NCBI GenBank assembly: GCA_030704615.1
Contig: CM060733.1
Span: forward strand, 34,408,001 to 34,472,000
Origin: Takakia lepidozioides
Taxonomy: Eukaryota; Streptophyta; Takakiopsida; Takakiales; Takakiaceae
Direction of reading: 5' to 3'
DNA length: 64,000 nucleotides
Shown: positions 24,761 through 37,700 of the stretch, piece after piece
Layout: each line of letters begins with the position of its first letter
Numbering within the stretch: position 1 is the first letter of the stretch
The notes under the pieces: model-generated
The model's input: the letters and a program-made list of their open reading frames with translations, nothing else
The model's database searches: none
What the model was told of the DNA's origin: nothing
Position numbers and translations under genes: made by a program

Positions 24761-25639
24761 GGGGGTTGGCTTTTCATCTAAGCCATACCTCCCAGTTCCT
24801 CGTGTGCACCTGGAAAGGGCAGTTAGCTTTTTTGTTCTGAGGTCGTCCCCATGGGAATGTCATATGTCATGACCACTAATGTGAACCATGCGATGGTGAT
24901 CTATGCTGTCGCCATCTATGTTTCGATGATCAGATGATGGGGACTCTGTTGCCGTGTCAGTCAACATGCCTTTGATGTTCTGTTGCCGACACACAGAACA
25001 AAAAACACCAAAGGCAGAATTAATCAAACACCCAGGAGCCTCAAGTGAGCTATTCATCAGGCGGCGTTTCCCCCCCTCTAAAGGATTCTTGGCAGTTAAA
25101 ACTGCTTTACAGGCGTTGTGGGAGCTCTTTGTGGGGAGATGGACAATGGTGAATATATTGGTTCCTAAAGTTCATCACTGAGACTGGGTGCTTGAGCAGG
25201 CAAGTATCTCCAGGCTTAAGGGCTGCGAGGCATGAACAGGATTGATGCTAACATAGTGTGTTAGCTTGTTGAGTACTACACTGCAAAGAACAATATAGTG
25301 AGAGCCCCATTTGAGAAGGGTTCCTTCGCATTGCTATGAAGGTCAGGCTAGTACTGCGATGAATATGTATGGGCTTGCCCACTTGTTTGAAATGCATAGC
25401 AAGTTACACTCAAGTGGGAGGCCCAGGTCTGGTTTGAGGATCTGCAACTATGATTGGGGGGGTGATCAAATATGCTGCTGAAATCAACGAAGTAAAGTTT
25501 AGTTGTTTCTTCAGTGTACATAAAATCCACCGGTTTTATGGAAATGGACAACACCCAAGAAATGTATTGAATTATGAGGTGGGGGAGTTGAAACCCCCTG
25601 TTGAACCCCATGAGGCATTGGAGATCTTTTGTTTTTCTT
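24761..25639. other. 3' flank of the S-acyltransferase, no gene
   Basis: Probably the 3' UTR and spacer. Short frames only. Confidence 0.5.
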
Positions 25640-27077
25640 AAACAGTGGACAGTGACCCTGGAAAGCTTTATTTTACGATTATTGGAGGGAAAGAAAATTT
25701 AAAACCCTCCAACACACCGTAAGGCACACTCTCAAGGGAGTGAGGAGAGAGTGACCCGAGACATCACAGCCTGAGAGACTGGTCAAACAGCCCCCAGGAA
25801 CAACAGATCAGAAAAGCAAAGAGCCAGCGAACATCACCAAGCAGGAGTGAAAACGTCCGATGCAAGGGAGCAAGGACCAACCAAGGTCATGACGATCCCC
25901 ACCAAACTGCCCACAGCTAATGCCCCCGAGATGACAGGGGGGGTAACGATGAGCCAGAAACAGGAGACACAAGGCCTTAACTGATCAGGACGCATTGCTA
26001 CCGAAGATTTGACCTTAGATCAAGCAATGCAGCAGGGGCCGGAGCTGTAGGATTCAAGGAAAGTTGATCGAATGTGCCGTTGCCATGCCGAAGTCCTAAC
26101 ATGCTCCTAATGCACAAAATTCCGGCGATGCGGTGGAGAGCTTGCCTTTGAATGGGGGTGCCCCCGGCCATGAGCACTAATCGGGTGCTGTGCTAATGAA
26201 GAGGATGCCTTGTTTAGCCCATGTCGACGGGAATGCAACGTTGGAGCGCAGCTGCATTGAGCGTAGTCCTTGCGGGCGTCTGCACAAAATTGAGTCCCAC
26301 GCTTTGCTAGATTCCACCTGTAGGTCATGAAATACCAGGTAGAGCAGGGCTGACGCTCTCACTAGAGAAAGCCCAATTGCATCTGATGCCCCAGATGTGC
26401 GAGAGTGATGGCCCTCTCAGAGCTCCCTCTCGGAGCTCAAATACTGGACAGCGAGAAGCCTTCTGCTTGGTTTGTGTGTTATAGTTAAAGTGGCAGTTCA
26501 ACTGATGAGGGGCTTCGGTGGTCCCTTATGCTATACAGTGAAGTGACAATCGGCCGGATTTTTGCAGGTACTTCGCAAGGGAGCAGCGGCCAAAGTTTCC
26601 TGATTGCAGAGAAGGGCGTCCGCAAAACCGAGCCATTCTCCAACCTTGCTTGAGCACTCTGTTGGCGATTTGCCACAGGAATGCGGAAATCTTAGTTGGC
26701 CGCGATTTGGAGCTCGAAATAGCGTTCCAGTTCTCCTTTCGAAATCCATGGCCTTCTTGTGTTCCATTTTCCAGCGAAGGGTGTTGGTCTAGCAAGTTCG
26801 CAGTGTAGTTAAAGAAGGGTTGTTGACTGTCTTTGAAATTCCAAGAGCATTCATGGGAATCCATTGTACTGCACCCAACTGTCTACCTGCAATCCAGACG
26901 AACCTGTTGAGAGAGAGCCAAGCAGAAGGTTGTATGCCTGGTGGGGTCCATGTCTTTTTCATATGGGGGGGGGAATTAGTAGAATGCATGGACGGTGATA
27001 GACCTCATTTTTGCATAAGATCATGGAACAAAAGAAGGATGGTGGACAGACTTCAACAGGGTCCTCACGGTCCATGA
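25640..27077 (-). mobile_element. LINE 3' part (RT C-terminal region, zf-RVT, 3' end), decayed
   Basis: The minus strand near 26530-26700 encodes SRPTKISAFLWQIANRVLKQ followed by GWRMARF and a Cys/His-poor remnant, the zinc-finger region found after the RT of plant non-LTR retrotransposons. Upstream, 26789-26989 has WLSLNRFVWIAGRQLGAVQW in a related frame. The downstream end has an A-rich tail at about 25640 and an AATAAAGC-type stretch shared with the SINE at 43.5 kb. Frames shift repeatedly and the 5' end is not defined. Confidence 0.65.
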
Positions 27078-27696
27078 GGCTGTTGTCAATGCTACATATG
27101 TCGTGCAGACTGTATATCATCTTTAGTACAATGATGGCTTTCTAACAGAACCAACTTTGGAGCCAAGAATTTCTCTCCTTCAATTGTAATATACACAATT
27201 CACTGCACACCTGTTCAGGCTTCTCAGAGACTTTGCCTATGGAACTTTCGCTGCCCACCAGTCTTAGATGTACTGTCTTTGTCACTTGGCAAGTCTCAAC
27301 ATCTATGTCCACCTGCATTACTGGAAGATGGCGCTAGACACTAAAGTTGATCATGCTAAAAGTGACTAGATCCGAAATGAAGCTACAGACAGAAACGAAA
27401 TCTTTAACCTTGACTGAGCTACATGACTGATGAGTTCTTCCTCCTATCTACAAGAAATTAGGCGTGTCTGTGCAATAGTCACAGATTCATGAGCATCACC
27501 ACAGTCGTGCTTTTTTCTCGTCTCCTTGCTTCCTTCAATTTCTGTCCATAATGCTTCAGTCTAAATGACAGATCGCCAGAAAGACAAAGTGGATGTCCAT
27601 CCGCGCGAGCCTAACACTCGGAGTATCAACAGGAACAAAGCTAGAGAGACGATAACAACATGCTCTCATGCACCAATACTCTAGAGACAGGCACCA
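27078..27696. other. spacer, no recognised feature
   Basis: Nothing identified. Confidence 0.45.
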
Positions 27697-30345
27697 ATGA
27701 ATGATGCAAGTGATAGGCTTTCATTGAACATTCCAATTGACGCGTCGTCATTCGACATGAAAGAATTGTCGGAGGAAGAAGGCGCGTGGTCTTCTTCCGT
27801 TGCAACATCCGACTTTGAACTTTCTGAAGAGTATGAGGACTACCAGGAGGGAAGCAGTGCAGAATCTGCTACTGCTGAAGGAGCTGGCGTCAAATTCAAA
27901 AAACGAAAAACAGCGACAGGGGTTAGTGGGACTGGAAACCCTTGGGATGAAGGCAACTTCTGGCCTTGTCCACATCTATACTCTAGTCTCTCTGTCATTT
28001 TGCGTCTTTGCATCAGACACCTTGACTCCGTAGCCTACTTTAGGGTTTGGGATGGTTGCTGTAGTCAGAGCTTCATAAACGCCCGGTCATCGTGGTGTCG
28101 AGTGCGCATCTGGCGAGCACATCTGATTGGGGTTGGTCTTATAAGTGAGGGGAGAAAATGTAGAAATCTGGGTGAGTGGGAACTGAGAACATCTAGACTC
28201 GACAGGGTACAGAAGTCAAGGAAACCAGCTCGGAAGTGGGAAGAATCTAAGTTCCTTAATGGCTTTTCATTTGTCCTTAGTTCTCCCTTTTGTGGATGTG
28301 GTAAAAGGTTGTCAAGTCCAGTTATTTGTAGATCTAAGAAGCTCGTATTTGCTGTGAAGTTCCTTGTAGGGCTTCATATATCCACATTACAATGTAATAA
28401 CATGACTGTCAAATCCTATGTCCAGAGCCCTTCCAACTGGTGTCTTTTCTTTTGTTCTTGTACTCATCTAATGAAAGCGGTTGTAGTCCTGTTCAGCTTG
28501 ATGAATTATATACAAACCACATACCTTATAGATATCATACCTAGGTAATGTAGAATTGAGGATGTCAAGGTGAGTGAGCCCTTTACCACATCCACAAGAG
28601 GGATAACTAAGGAGAAGCGAAAACACAGTCGCGGTCAAGTCTAGCTTATTTGTCAAGTTCATGTAAAGCTTCATATGTCCAGATTATAATGTAATGACAT
28701 GTACAACTTGCAGGTCCTATTTCCCAGCTTCATGTTTTCAGAGCCCTTCCAGCCTGTGTCACTTTTTGTGTTCTTTCATCAAATCAAAGTATTTGGACTC
28801 CTAGTGTTTCCAGACTGTGGATAGATTCAGGCAGTGATTTTTGGTCATTTGTCTTAATGCTCAATCAAGGGCCACTTGGGATTCTTCTCTATTTAATGAT
28901 CTTTCGTTGTTTGTAGTCCAAGGGTGTTAGGGTAATGTACATTGAAGAACAAAAATTTCTTCTATTTTGCCGGCGTGTTTTGCTTCTGGTGTTTTATGTT
29001 TGGGTATTGTGTCTTGTAGCATGTATTAGGGTTCACACTAGACTGGTGTGTCTGTCAGATAATGTAGCATGCTGATTAGCAATGTATTGGTTCAGTTGAG
29101 AGTCTTTCAGTACCTCTGAGGTAAATGTTGTAGGTGGCCTGTGTCTGGACATCATGTAATTATGCTATCTGAAATTGAGCACCTCTTTGACATTGTCGCA
29201 GCCCTTGACATTTCATGTTTTTTCGTCTGCGGATTTGGCCGAATTTTGGATAAGTGAAACAGTGCAAACAATTCTGCAAAGTATATGATTTACTACCATG
29301 AAATGCAGGCGCATGAGCAAAAATGTAATGCTAACACCAGGCTTCCCACTTGGCATCATCTGTTGTGGCTAAGTCGAGTCTGATTAGTTGCTGTGTGTGG
29401 GGTTGTGTGAAGGCAAGGGCAAAGGGAGCAAAAGCAGTTGAAGTTCCAGCATCAATCAATCCACCTGTAGGCTGGCATGGACAATGCAGCCGACCAGCCC
29501 CACAGTACCCACCGCAGCCTACCCATCAGTACAGGCAGCCAGTCAATCCATCTGTAGACTGGCCACCTCCAAGTGGACAATACAGCCAACGAGCCGCACA
29601 GTACCCACAGCAACCTACCCATCAGTACATACAGCCACAACAACCGCCAGCACAATGGGGACCTCCTCCAAGCCAATGGCACTGGGTGCCTTCCCAAGGT
29701 ACTGCACAACGCCCCTCCCCCATATTGTGTATGGTGCTCCTCCCACAAGCACACTTCCCACTTCAGACTTGAAGCGGGCACGATGTCAATCCAGAGGTTC
29801 AGATGCAACACAAGCCCGGGTGTTTGTACAGATAACCCTTCCTATTCCATTTCCATTGCTGTTATTATTATCATTACTAGAATTGGTGTTCAGTTTTGTT
29901 TCGTGCAACATTCAATATTTTCTTGATGTAGTTTAGAAACACTATGATATTATCATCTACATCTGTCATATATGTGGACAGGAAGGAGGAAGTGCCTTGA
30001 CATCCCTCCTCATTATCATGGAGGGCAAGCTCTCCAATATAGAAGTGCTGTTGGGAAAGCTTTCGGAGATAGAAAAACAGGTGGCCAAGCTGATGACACT
30101 CATGGAAGCAAGGGGGATGGGTTCTACTGGGAATGAGGTGCAGCCCACCGTGTCTCCTAGTGAGTTGGATATTGTACCAAGGCCTGCAACCAAAGGCCTT
30201 AGCTGTGCAAAAAGGGAAGGGAGGTAGGAAAGGCAACAAGTCAACGAAACCACTTAGTAAAAATCGTGGGGCTAAAAATCTGATCACCGTTAGCAATATG
30301 GAAGAAGAGCTGGTCAAAGGTGTTCGAAGGAGGGACAGAGTTTAA
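27697..30345 (+). CDS. possible multi-exon gene of unknown function (acidic N-terminus, Pro/Gln repeats, coiled coil)
   Basis: I do not recognise the family. A first open part (27697-27920) is acidic and serine-rich, then basic (KFKKRKTA), with possible donor GTTAGT near 27923. A second (about 29430-29697) has tandem Pro/Gln/Tyr units of the kind QYPPQPTHQYRQP and QYPQQPTHQYIQP and ends at a possible donor AAG|GTACTG. A third starts after acceptor CAG at about 29982 and contains a predicted coiled coil, KLSNIEVLLGKLSEIEKQVA and KLMTLMEA. A basic C-terminus ends with a stop at 30345. Exon joins are guesses; the frame changes between 30200 and 30240 are not resolved. The long open run to 28548 is probably part intron. 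Confidence 0.35.
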
Positions 30346-31527
30346 GGGTTGATGAAATCAAAGACACCAGTCTCGGAACACGCCAGTCTCTTGGTAGCTG
30401 GTGTCTTCTTTGCTTCTTGTTGGCATCAAACAATCAAAAGGAGTTTAATGCCATGAGGGCTCAGTATCATCGCTATCAACTTTGGTGGCTGCTAATGGTG
30501 GCCTATTCTGACTTTGCATTAGAAAGTGGTTGCTTTCTTAGTGGTTATAAGGATCCACTCCCATCCCCCAACAACTGACTTCAGAACCATCTTCGCACTT
30601 GAAGATGTAATTACTGGGTTTTCCATGGCTTCTGATGACACTTCTGAGTTGCCATGCTTGTCCAAGTCATCAATCCTCAGTTTAAAAAATATGCATGTGC
30701 CTAACAGTTCCGAAAACCAGACATAGATTGCCAGCTGCGCTTCATGACATCAATCTTACGATAAATTTTATCATAAACAGCATGAGATTGACGTAAACAG
30801 CATCAACTTTTGTGCAGCATCAAAAAATGGGGACTGATTCAATATAGATGGAGGCTAAATTGGGCCTGTGTCTCTACAAAAGAGTTAAAACTGACCTAGC
30901 TGTGGTGCAAAGACACTAAGACATAAGGTGTGTAAACACACTCTCCACACTACCATCGTGTTGCACCAACAGCTGTATTGCATCCCCTCTTGATAGTGCC
31001 AAAAACTCCTGCACACGTTCAACCCCCAAGTCATAACCAAAAACGGCTTTGAAATAGCTAGCTACTCATGAACAACATGGTGAGCCACTCGAGGGGAGGT
31101 ATTGAAAAACATTCATGGGCATAGTGCACACAATTTATCAAGAAAAACCAAGAGATCTCTCTCCCTCTCTCTCTCTCTCACTCCTTTTGCCACCACAAGG
31201 CCTTATGAGTACATTCTCTCTCTCTTTGCTGACCCAAGAATTCAAGCTTGCCAAAAGAGAAATCAAAGGCTACTTAAATTAAGGTTCTTCCAAACAATCA
31301 GTAAACCATGAAACAACATATAAAAGACTGAAAAGATATCAACTTCCCCCACTCAATAGTGTCAGTTATGTCCCACTTGACAAATTAATATTACACAAAT
31401 AGAAACTAACACCCCCCAGTATCACAGAAGCAAGCTACAATGGGAGTAGCTATAGGATGAAGACAAAGCAAATTTGTAAGTGCTTGGAGTTTTCACTCAA
31501 CAGCTTGTTGTTTTATCTACAAGAACG
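30346..31527. other. spacer with one LINE-tail repeat
   Basis: No gene recognised. AAGGCCTTATGAGTACATTC followed by TCTCTC lies at about 31197, one of the dispersed tail repeats described separately. Confidence 0.45.
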
Positions 31528-34500
31528 TCAAATTAAGACTCCTGCTGCAAAGAGGACAACACCACCCTGTATCCTTGAGACAGCAAACAAAGCCATGCAC
31601 CATAACAGTCCATGCACCATAACAGTCAAGAAAAGAAGAGATTTCACGCTAGTGTCACAAACCATAAGCGTCAGGATGGAAGCTTCATCAAAGAGAGGAC
31701 CCTCCCGAGGCAAATCAGATGGCTGGATGCCACTTGTATCGGTCGAGGACAAGCATGATGTACTGCCAGCCACTATGTTAACATCCTCCACCGAGGTCAC
31801 CGTAGACATTGTGGCCGGCTCACCCTCCTTGAGTGCAGTTAATTTGAGGAGGTCCGCAAATGGGTCAGCACACATTTGGAGCTTGAACCACAGTGTGTGT
31901 GTATACAGAGTGGCTCTCATTATCTTCGTTAGTTGTGGCTCTGCAATACCCAGGCTTGCCCCCAGCGCCACCTGAACCCCATGCCGCCAATGCCCCTCAG
32001 GAGATATGGAGACATAAGACAGCACTATATCAAAGTGACAGTAAGGACCAAACCGCAAATCCTAAGGCCACCCTTAGCCACATCTGAATGTGTGAATAAC
32101 ACTCAGCTTCCTTGACATAGACTATAGTAAGGATCATGGACAGCATGCTAGAACACACAGACTACCTGGAGAGCAGCAGCTAGCACAGGTGGTGGTGTAG
32201 GCTTGAAAGCAAGATCTCCTCTGGGCCGGGCTAATGCAAGGAGTGTCTCTTTCAAAGACCTGAGCAAGTCAGGAAACTTGGCGGCCAGAGGGCCCAGGTC
32301 AGCCCGTGCAATACCCAAGGCTCTGGAGTAGTTCCCTGCTTCAACCAACTTAAGAAACTCTACCTGTGGGTACATACCACAACAGAGAACACATTTAGGA
32401 ACCAACGGGATGCTTTCTTAGAATCACTATTCACATGCTTGGAACATTGGTTATGTTTGAGGCTGGGGAGGCAACCCTGCTGGTTGCTTGTACCTTCCTA
32501 GGCATAACCACCCCAGTAGCCCATGCAGGAAAGCACGACATGCGTAACTAAGCCTTGTTTAGTCAGCCGATCAGGCAAATAACCAAGAACCAACAGGTTA
32601 AAGACCCCTGCAGAAAAGCAAACAGGGCCAAGAACCAAACAACAAAGTCGCTGAGAAAATACCACTATTTACTCTCACATTGTAGAAAACTCCCATTCAT
32701 ATGTTTATGTCGACCAAAAATTTATAGATCACTAGACAGTGAACATGTCTCTCATGAACATGCAAATACGTAGTAACGGCCCCAAAAAAATACCAGGGAG
32801 CAAATGAACTAGCACACTAGGCTTGAAAAGTAAAGATGCACATTCACTTGCTGAATTGCAAGATGTGCTTGTAAAGTCCTCATGTGTTAATGGACTGACA
32901 TCAAACACTGTGGAGGAACCACCCAATACCAGAAATACTTTTCAAACTGGCTGCACGGCCACAGCCTACCTGCTTCAGCTGGAAGAGGAGCTGTGGGTTC
33001 TGCTCAAAGAAACTCGGGTTCAAACGGTGCACTTCATCAATCACTTCCTCCGTCTTGCCTTCACTTGCCATCTGCCGAATTTCAAGTGCTCGCTCATACT
33101 TCTCAAAAACCAACTCTTCAGGTTCCTGATTCAGATTCAGGTTCAGACTCAGTCACTTTATTTTTCAGCAGACAAAATCCAACATAACTGTCAGCTACTC
33201 TTTAACCTCCACTTCTACAGCAAAATGACAGAATCCTCATAACAGATGCTCAGTTTGATTGGGACACATTTCGCAATTTCCAATCTAAAATCAAAGCTGT
33301 TCACTGACATTGTTTGCCACTGTTTGTGCATCTATGACCATAGCTGTCTCCTCTGCTTCATTTACGTTTGCTGGACTTAGATCTTCTCGGGATATACACT
33401 TTGAGGACTCCAAGTTTGGCCCCCACAAGCCCTGAACAAAATCTCGTGCCCTAGCAGTCTGCCTTCTCCCTTTCCATCTCCTGCGTGCCATTGAAGACAG
33501 GCTTGTGTTCCCTTTCCCGACTCCATTCAGTTGGCCTTCTGAACGCATGCCATTGATGCTGGCATGGGACGACCCACTTGTACTGCACCCGCCGCAGTTT
33601 CGTATACTTTCGGTCACTCCTACGTTGTCAACACCTTCAGAGATGCTTTTCCTAACCACTGCAGACAGACACATACTGAGTAACATACATCCCCAATACA
33701 GAGGCTATCACCAGAGACACTACCACAAACAAAACAAAAGAGCCCCCCAGTGACAGAAAACGTAATATGCCTGCTTCCCCGTATATATAGGTGTCACAAC
33801 CTTGCAGAGAAGGTTGAACACGTAGACAAGATTCACTTAGCATTGCAATGTAGCTCAAGAAACAAAATAGAAACTCACTCCTAGCAACCATTTTAATAAC
33901 TCCAAGACTAAGAACATACAGCTCAGGACTGGAAAACCTTGCTAAGGTTATGAGGTTCTATCTCAGGGTCTATCAAAAGCTAGGATGTTTCAGTGCAAAG
34001 CGATAACATCTAGTTGCTTTAAAGAATGAGTCTGAGACCATAATAGCACTGGATTAAAATTTATGTGGGGCTCCTAAGCAGATCATTATGCAGCTGGTAA
34101 CCCATGTACTGCCTGTACCTTCGGCCACACAGCCATTGGCTAGGTCCTCCATACACACATCACTTGTTGTACTATCTGACTGCTCCACTTCAGAGGAGCC
34201 AGCTACTCGAGCAGAGTTTTCTGTATCAGCCTTGATCCCTATTTCATTAGCCTCCGTGAAACATTCATGCACAACCTCCAATCCTGCACACTTGCTCACA
34301 CCTGGCTCTTGCTCTGCAGCTTGGGCTGGGGCCAAAGAGGAATTTAGAGAAGGTCCCCTGGTCCCAATGGCTTTAAGGGAATTCACTATGCCAGTTGCAA
34401 GCACATCTGTTAACTGCGCTGCCACTGGGTCGTTTGATGATCCCTTGCCATTAACTGGATAGGGGGGCCCACCCTCAATTAGGCCTCTGTAGACACAATA

Positions 34501-34692
34501 TTCTCGCACCAGCTCGTCAATTGTGCCCACATTTACCCTCAATCGGCTTAACTCATTCTGCCATGCAAAAGAGACAGCTGCAGCCAGGTTAGACTAGTCG
34601 ACAGGTAGTCCCTAACACAGTGCTCTTTTTACACAATTACGTTCCTCAACGGACTTTCTCTCTCCCTCTCTCTCCAAACAACGTCTTATGAG

Positions 34693-34750
<58 letters not shown>

Positions 34751-37700
34751 GTGGCAGTTCTAAGTTTCTTTCTTTCTCCCTCTTTCACCCTTAGACAATC
34801 ACTTGAACAATAGTTCTTTTCTCTGACTCTGGTTTCCTGTTTTCTCTCATGTTTTTCTTTCCATTTTGTCCCATAAGCTCTATGAGCTTTCCGCGGACGA
34901 AATAAAGCACCATTTCATTTCATTTCCCTCTCTCAATCTTCTCCCCTGGAACATTTTTCCCTCCGTCTATGTCCCCTTTGAAACTTGATTATTTTCTATT
35001 TATTGAGATGGAGAAAAACATTTTCTGCTTTTGTAGTGCCTGGACATGCATAGCCCTCCAATCGTGTGGCCAAAATACCTATTCCCCTGGTGATTCTCCT
35101 TACCTAGACAGCTTGGTGAGGATCAGCACTCGCACAAAATATCTAGAGCACAGTTGAATCAACAGTTGATTAATTATTTAGTTACTGGTGCCTGCAATTC
35201 AGGTTTCAGACCTACAACCAGTGTTAAATATTGCCTCTTGTAGCCCCCTGATGGACCCACGGTATAACCACATCACAGATTACAAATTAGAAAATTTGAT
35301 TAGAGCTTAAAAATATATATTGCCACACCAACCTTAAACGCAGTCAGGAGGTCACCACTTGCATACCGCAGGCTATCCACTGCCCCCTGCCTAGGCAATT
35401 CCACTGCGTGCGCTAAACCTTGCACGTCGCTCTGGTCCATATACCATTCAACAAGAACATCACACAGTTTACACTGGCAGCTTTGTTATTCATGCAAATG
35501 TAACCCACATAATCCTTAGGAACTCCGGCTGAAGCTCGAACTAAACAGGTCCTTGACCAATAGCCCCCGATATAATGTCCAACAGAGTGAAACCACACAT
35601 CAACCACTACCCCAAAAAAATTCTTGAGCTGTCTACTTCAAAAGGATTGGTTGAGGAGGCTGATCGATATCAGGTTGCAAAACTGATAAGCTAATTGCTA
35701 CCAGAAACAACTCATTGAATGCTCTCTGTGTACCCTCTCTCTCCACTGTTCTTCAATGTTTTCATCAACCAATTTGGGCTGAAGGTGGTTCTGCCACCAT
35801 ACCAGCTCTTATGTTTGCAGATGACTTCGCGGGCCTATGGATAATCCATCCAATCTTCAAGAGTTGATTGATTGTGCGAAGAAGTATTTTGACTTTTGGT
35901 AGATAGAAGCCAACGTTATTAAATGCATGGTGGTGGCCTTATTTGGAGAGGGAATCTCAAATTGCTTCAGGGCAATGAAGAAATCTCTGTGCTCCCTTCC
36001 TACACACATCTTGTTGTTGATTTCTCCTCCAGTTGTAGCTGGGATACGCATATACAAAAAGTGGTGCAAGCAGCTAAACGTAAAGCTTTGGGTCCCACTA
36101 AATTTTCCCACTGCTGAAGTTTAAAGGACCATGCTTGCAACATCATTACGCCTACCTTGGAGTATGCATCTTTTAAATATGGGATGGAAACTCCAACCAT
36201 GCTAAGACTTTATTCAGCTTTCGGTGCTCAAGAAGAGCGGGTCAGCATGCTCTCAAACAGCTAACATAGCTGTTCAGGGCAAGCTTGCCCTTGAGCTCTC
36301 AACTGATGAGTTCAAGGTCAGATGGTGGGCTCAGTTGAATCACATGCATGATACCAGATACCCCAAGATGATGACTCTATTGCTTGGAAGCCCAAACTGG
36401 GCGGCAGGGTCCATGGTCACAAGGCTACGGCAAACAACGTCTTATGAGTACATTCTATTGCTTGGAAGGCAAGACCATCCTGTTCAACAGGTAAGTTCCT
36501 GGCACAGAAGGACATAGGAGATTTTCTAAGTACCTTGAATATTATGCAGGAAGAACTGACCCTGCTAGATGAAGCTGAGTTGGCGACTGAAGTATCTAAG
36601 GCTATATCGGAAGTATGAAGAATGTCTGAACCAAACGAAGTTGAACATGAAACTTCCCTGAACTTAATTTCCAGTCTGTGACATGGGTAAGGACCTTATG
36701 AAGGGCGTACCTATCCTCGGCACTTGACTGAAATTTAAACTCAGGACGGGGAGTCTACCTTTGAGCAATAAACAGATGGAAGAGAGGAAAGGGAGATTGT
36801 CAATGCCCAATGTGCTGGCAGCCGGAAGACAATAGCCATGTTCTGATACAATCTCTGGGGTATTCTCATCAGAGAGCCCCCATCTTCAGAACATTATGAA
36901 CACAGTCCCCGCACCTCTGTTCACCAACTTTCAAAATCTCGAGGCCGAGCCTAAACCCCTGGTCCTGTTGGGGTCTAATTGCTGGGCAGATCACACACAG
37001 CAGATTGATGCTCATGTGAAGTGCTTTCTAGAGGAAATCTAGAAAGCTCCAATTATCTATATAAAGGTAAGCCCCACTACTGGAGTCAGCCGCTCACAAA
37101 GGTAGTGTCTGTTCCCTCTTGTTCCGCCCAAACTGGTCGCAGGGTCTATATGAGTACATTCTCTGTGTATACATAGGCAAACAACGTTTAATGAGTACAT
37201 TCTCTCTGCGTACATTATAAAGTTCATGTGTTTCTTTGTTTCTCCTTTCTCATTGTTCTACTTTATGCCACCTCCTGTGGGGACATTGAAAAGTTTCTAC
37301 ATTTTGTCAAGTTTATTTCTTTCTTAGTTTGTCACATGGGCACCCCAGACATTAATAAGCTTTCATTTTACTTTCTCTCTCTGGCAAACTATGAGCTGAG
37401 TACAGAAAGCCCATTATAACGCAAAGGTGTCAGTTAAGAACCTCATTGAACTTCGGGGCTTCCATAAGGCACTCCTGGGGCATAGCAGGTGGATCACGCT
37501 CCTTGGACAGTACAGTCACAGCAACATCTGTTATTGGTGAAGCCACACCTTGCCGGAGGCAGTAGCCATTATGCATACTGGAAAATAGTGCTGACATGAT
37601 ATTAGCCAATTATATTAAAACCTCCTAAGAAGGTCTGAAGAGCCGAATTGCAGATCCAGGCACAAGTAGTTGTTAGGGGTCTTACCTCAAGTGGATAGCA

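Noticed and set aside
27697-28548. A single 283-codon protein
   Set aside because: Composition changes sharply after about 27920, next to a donor site; the rest looks like intron.
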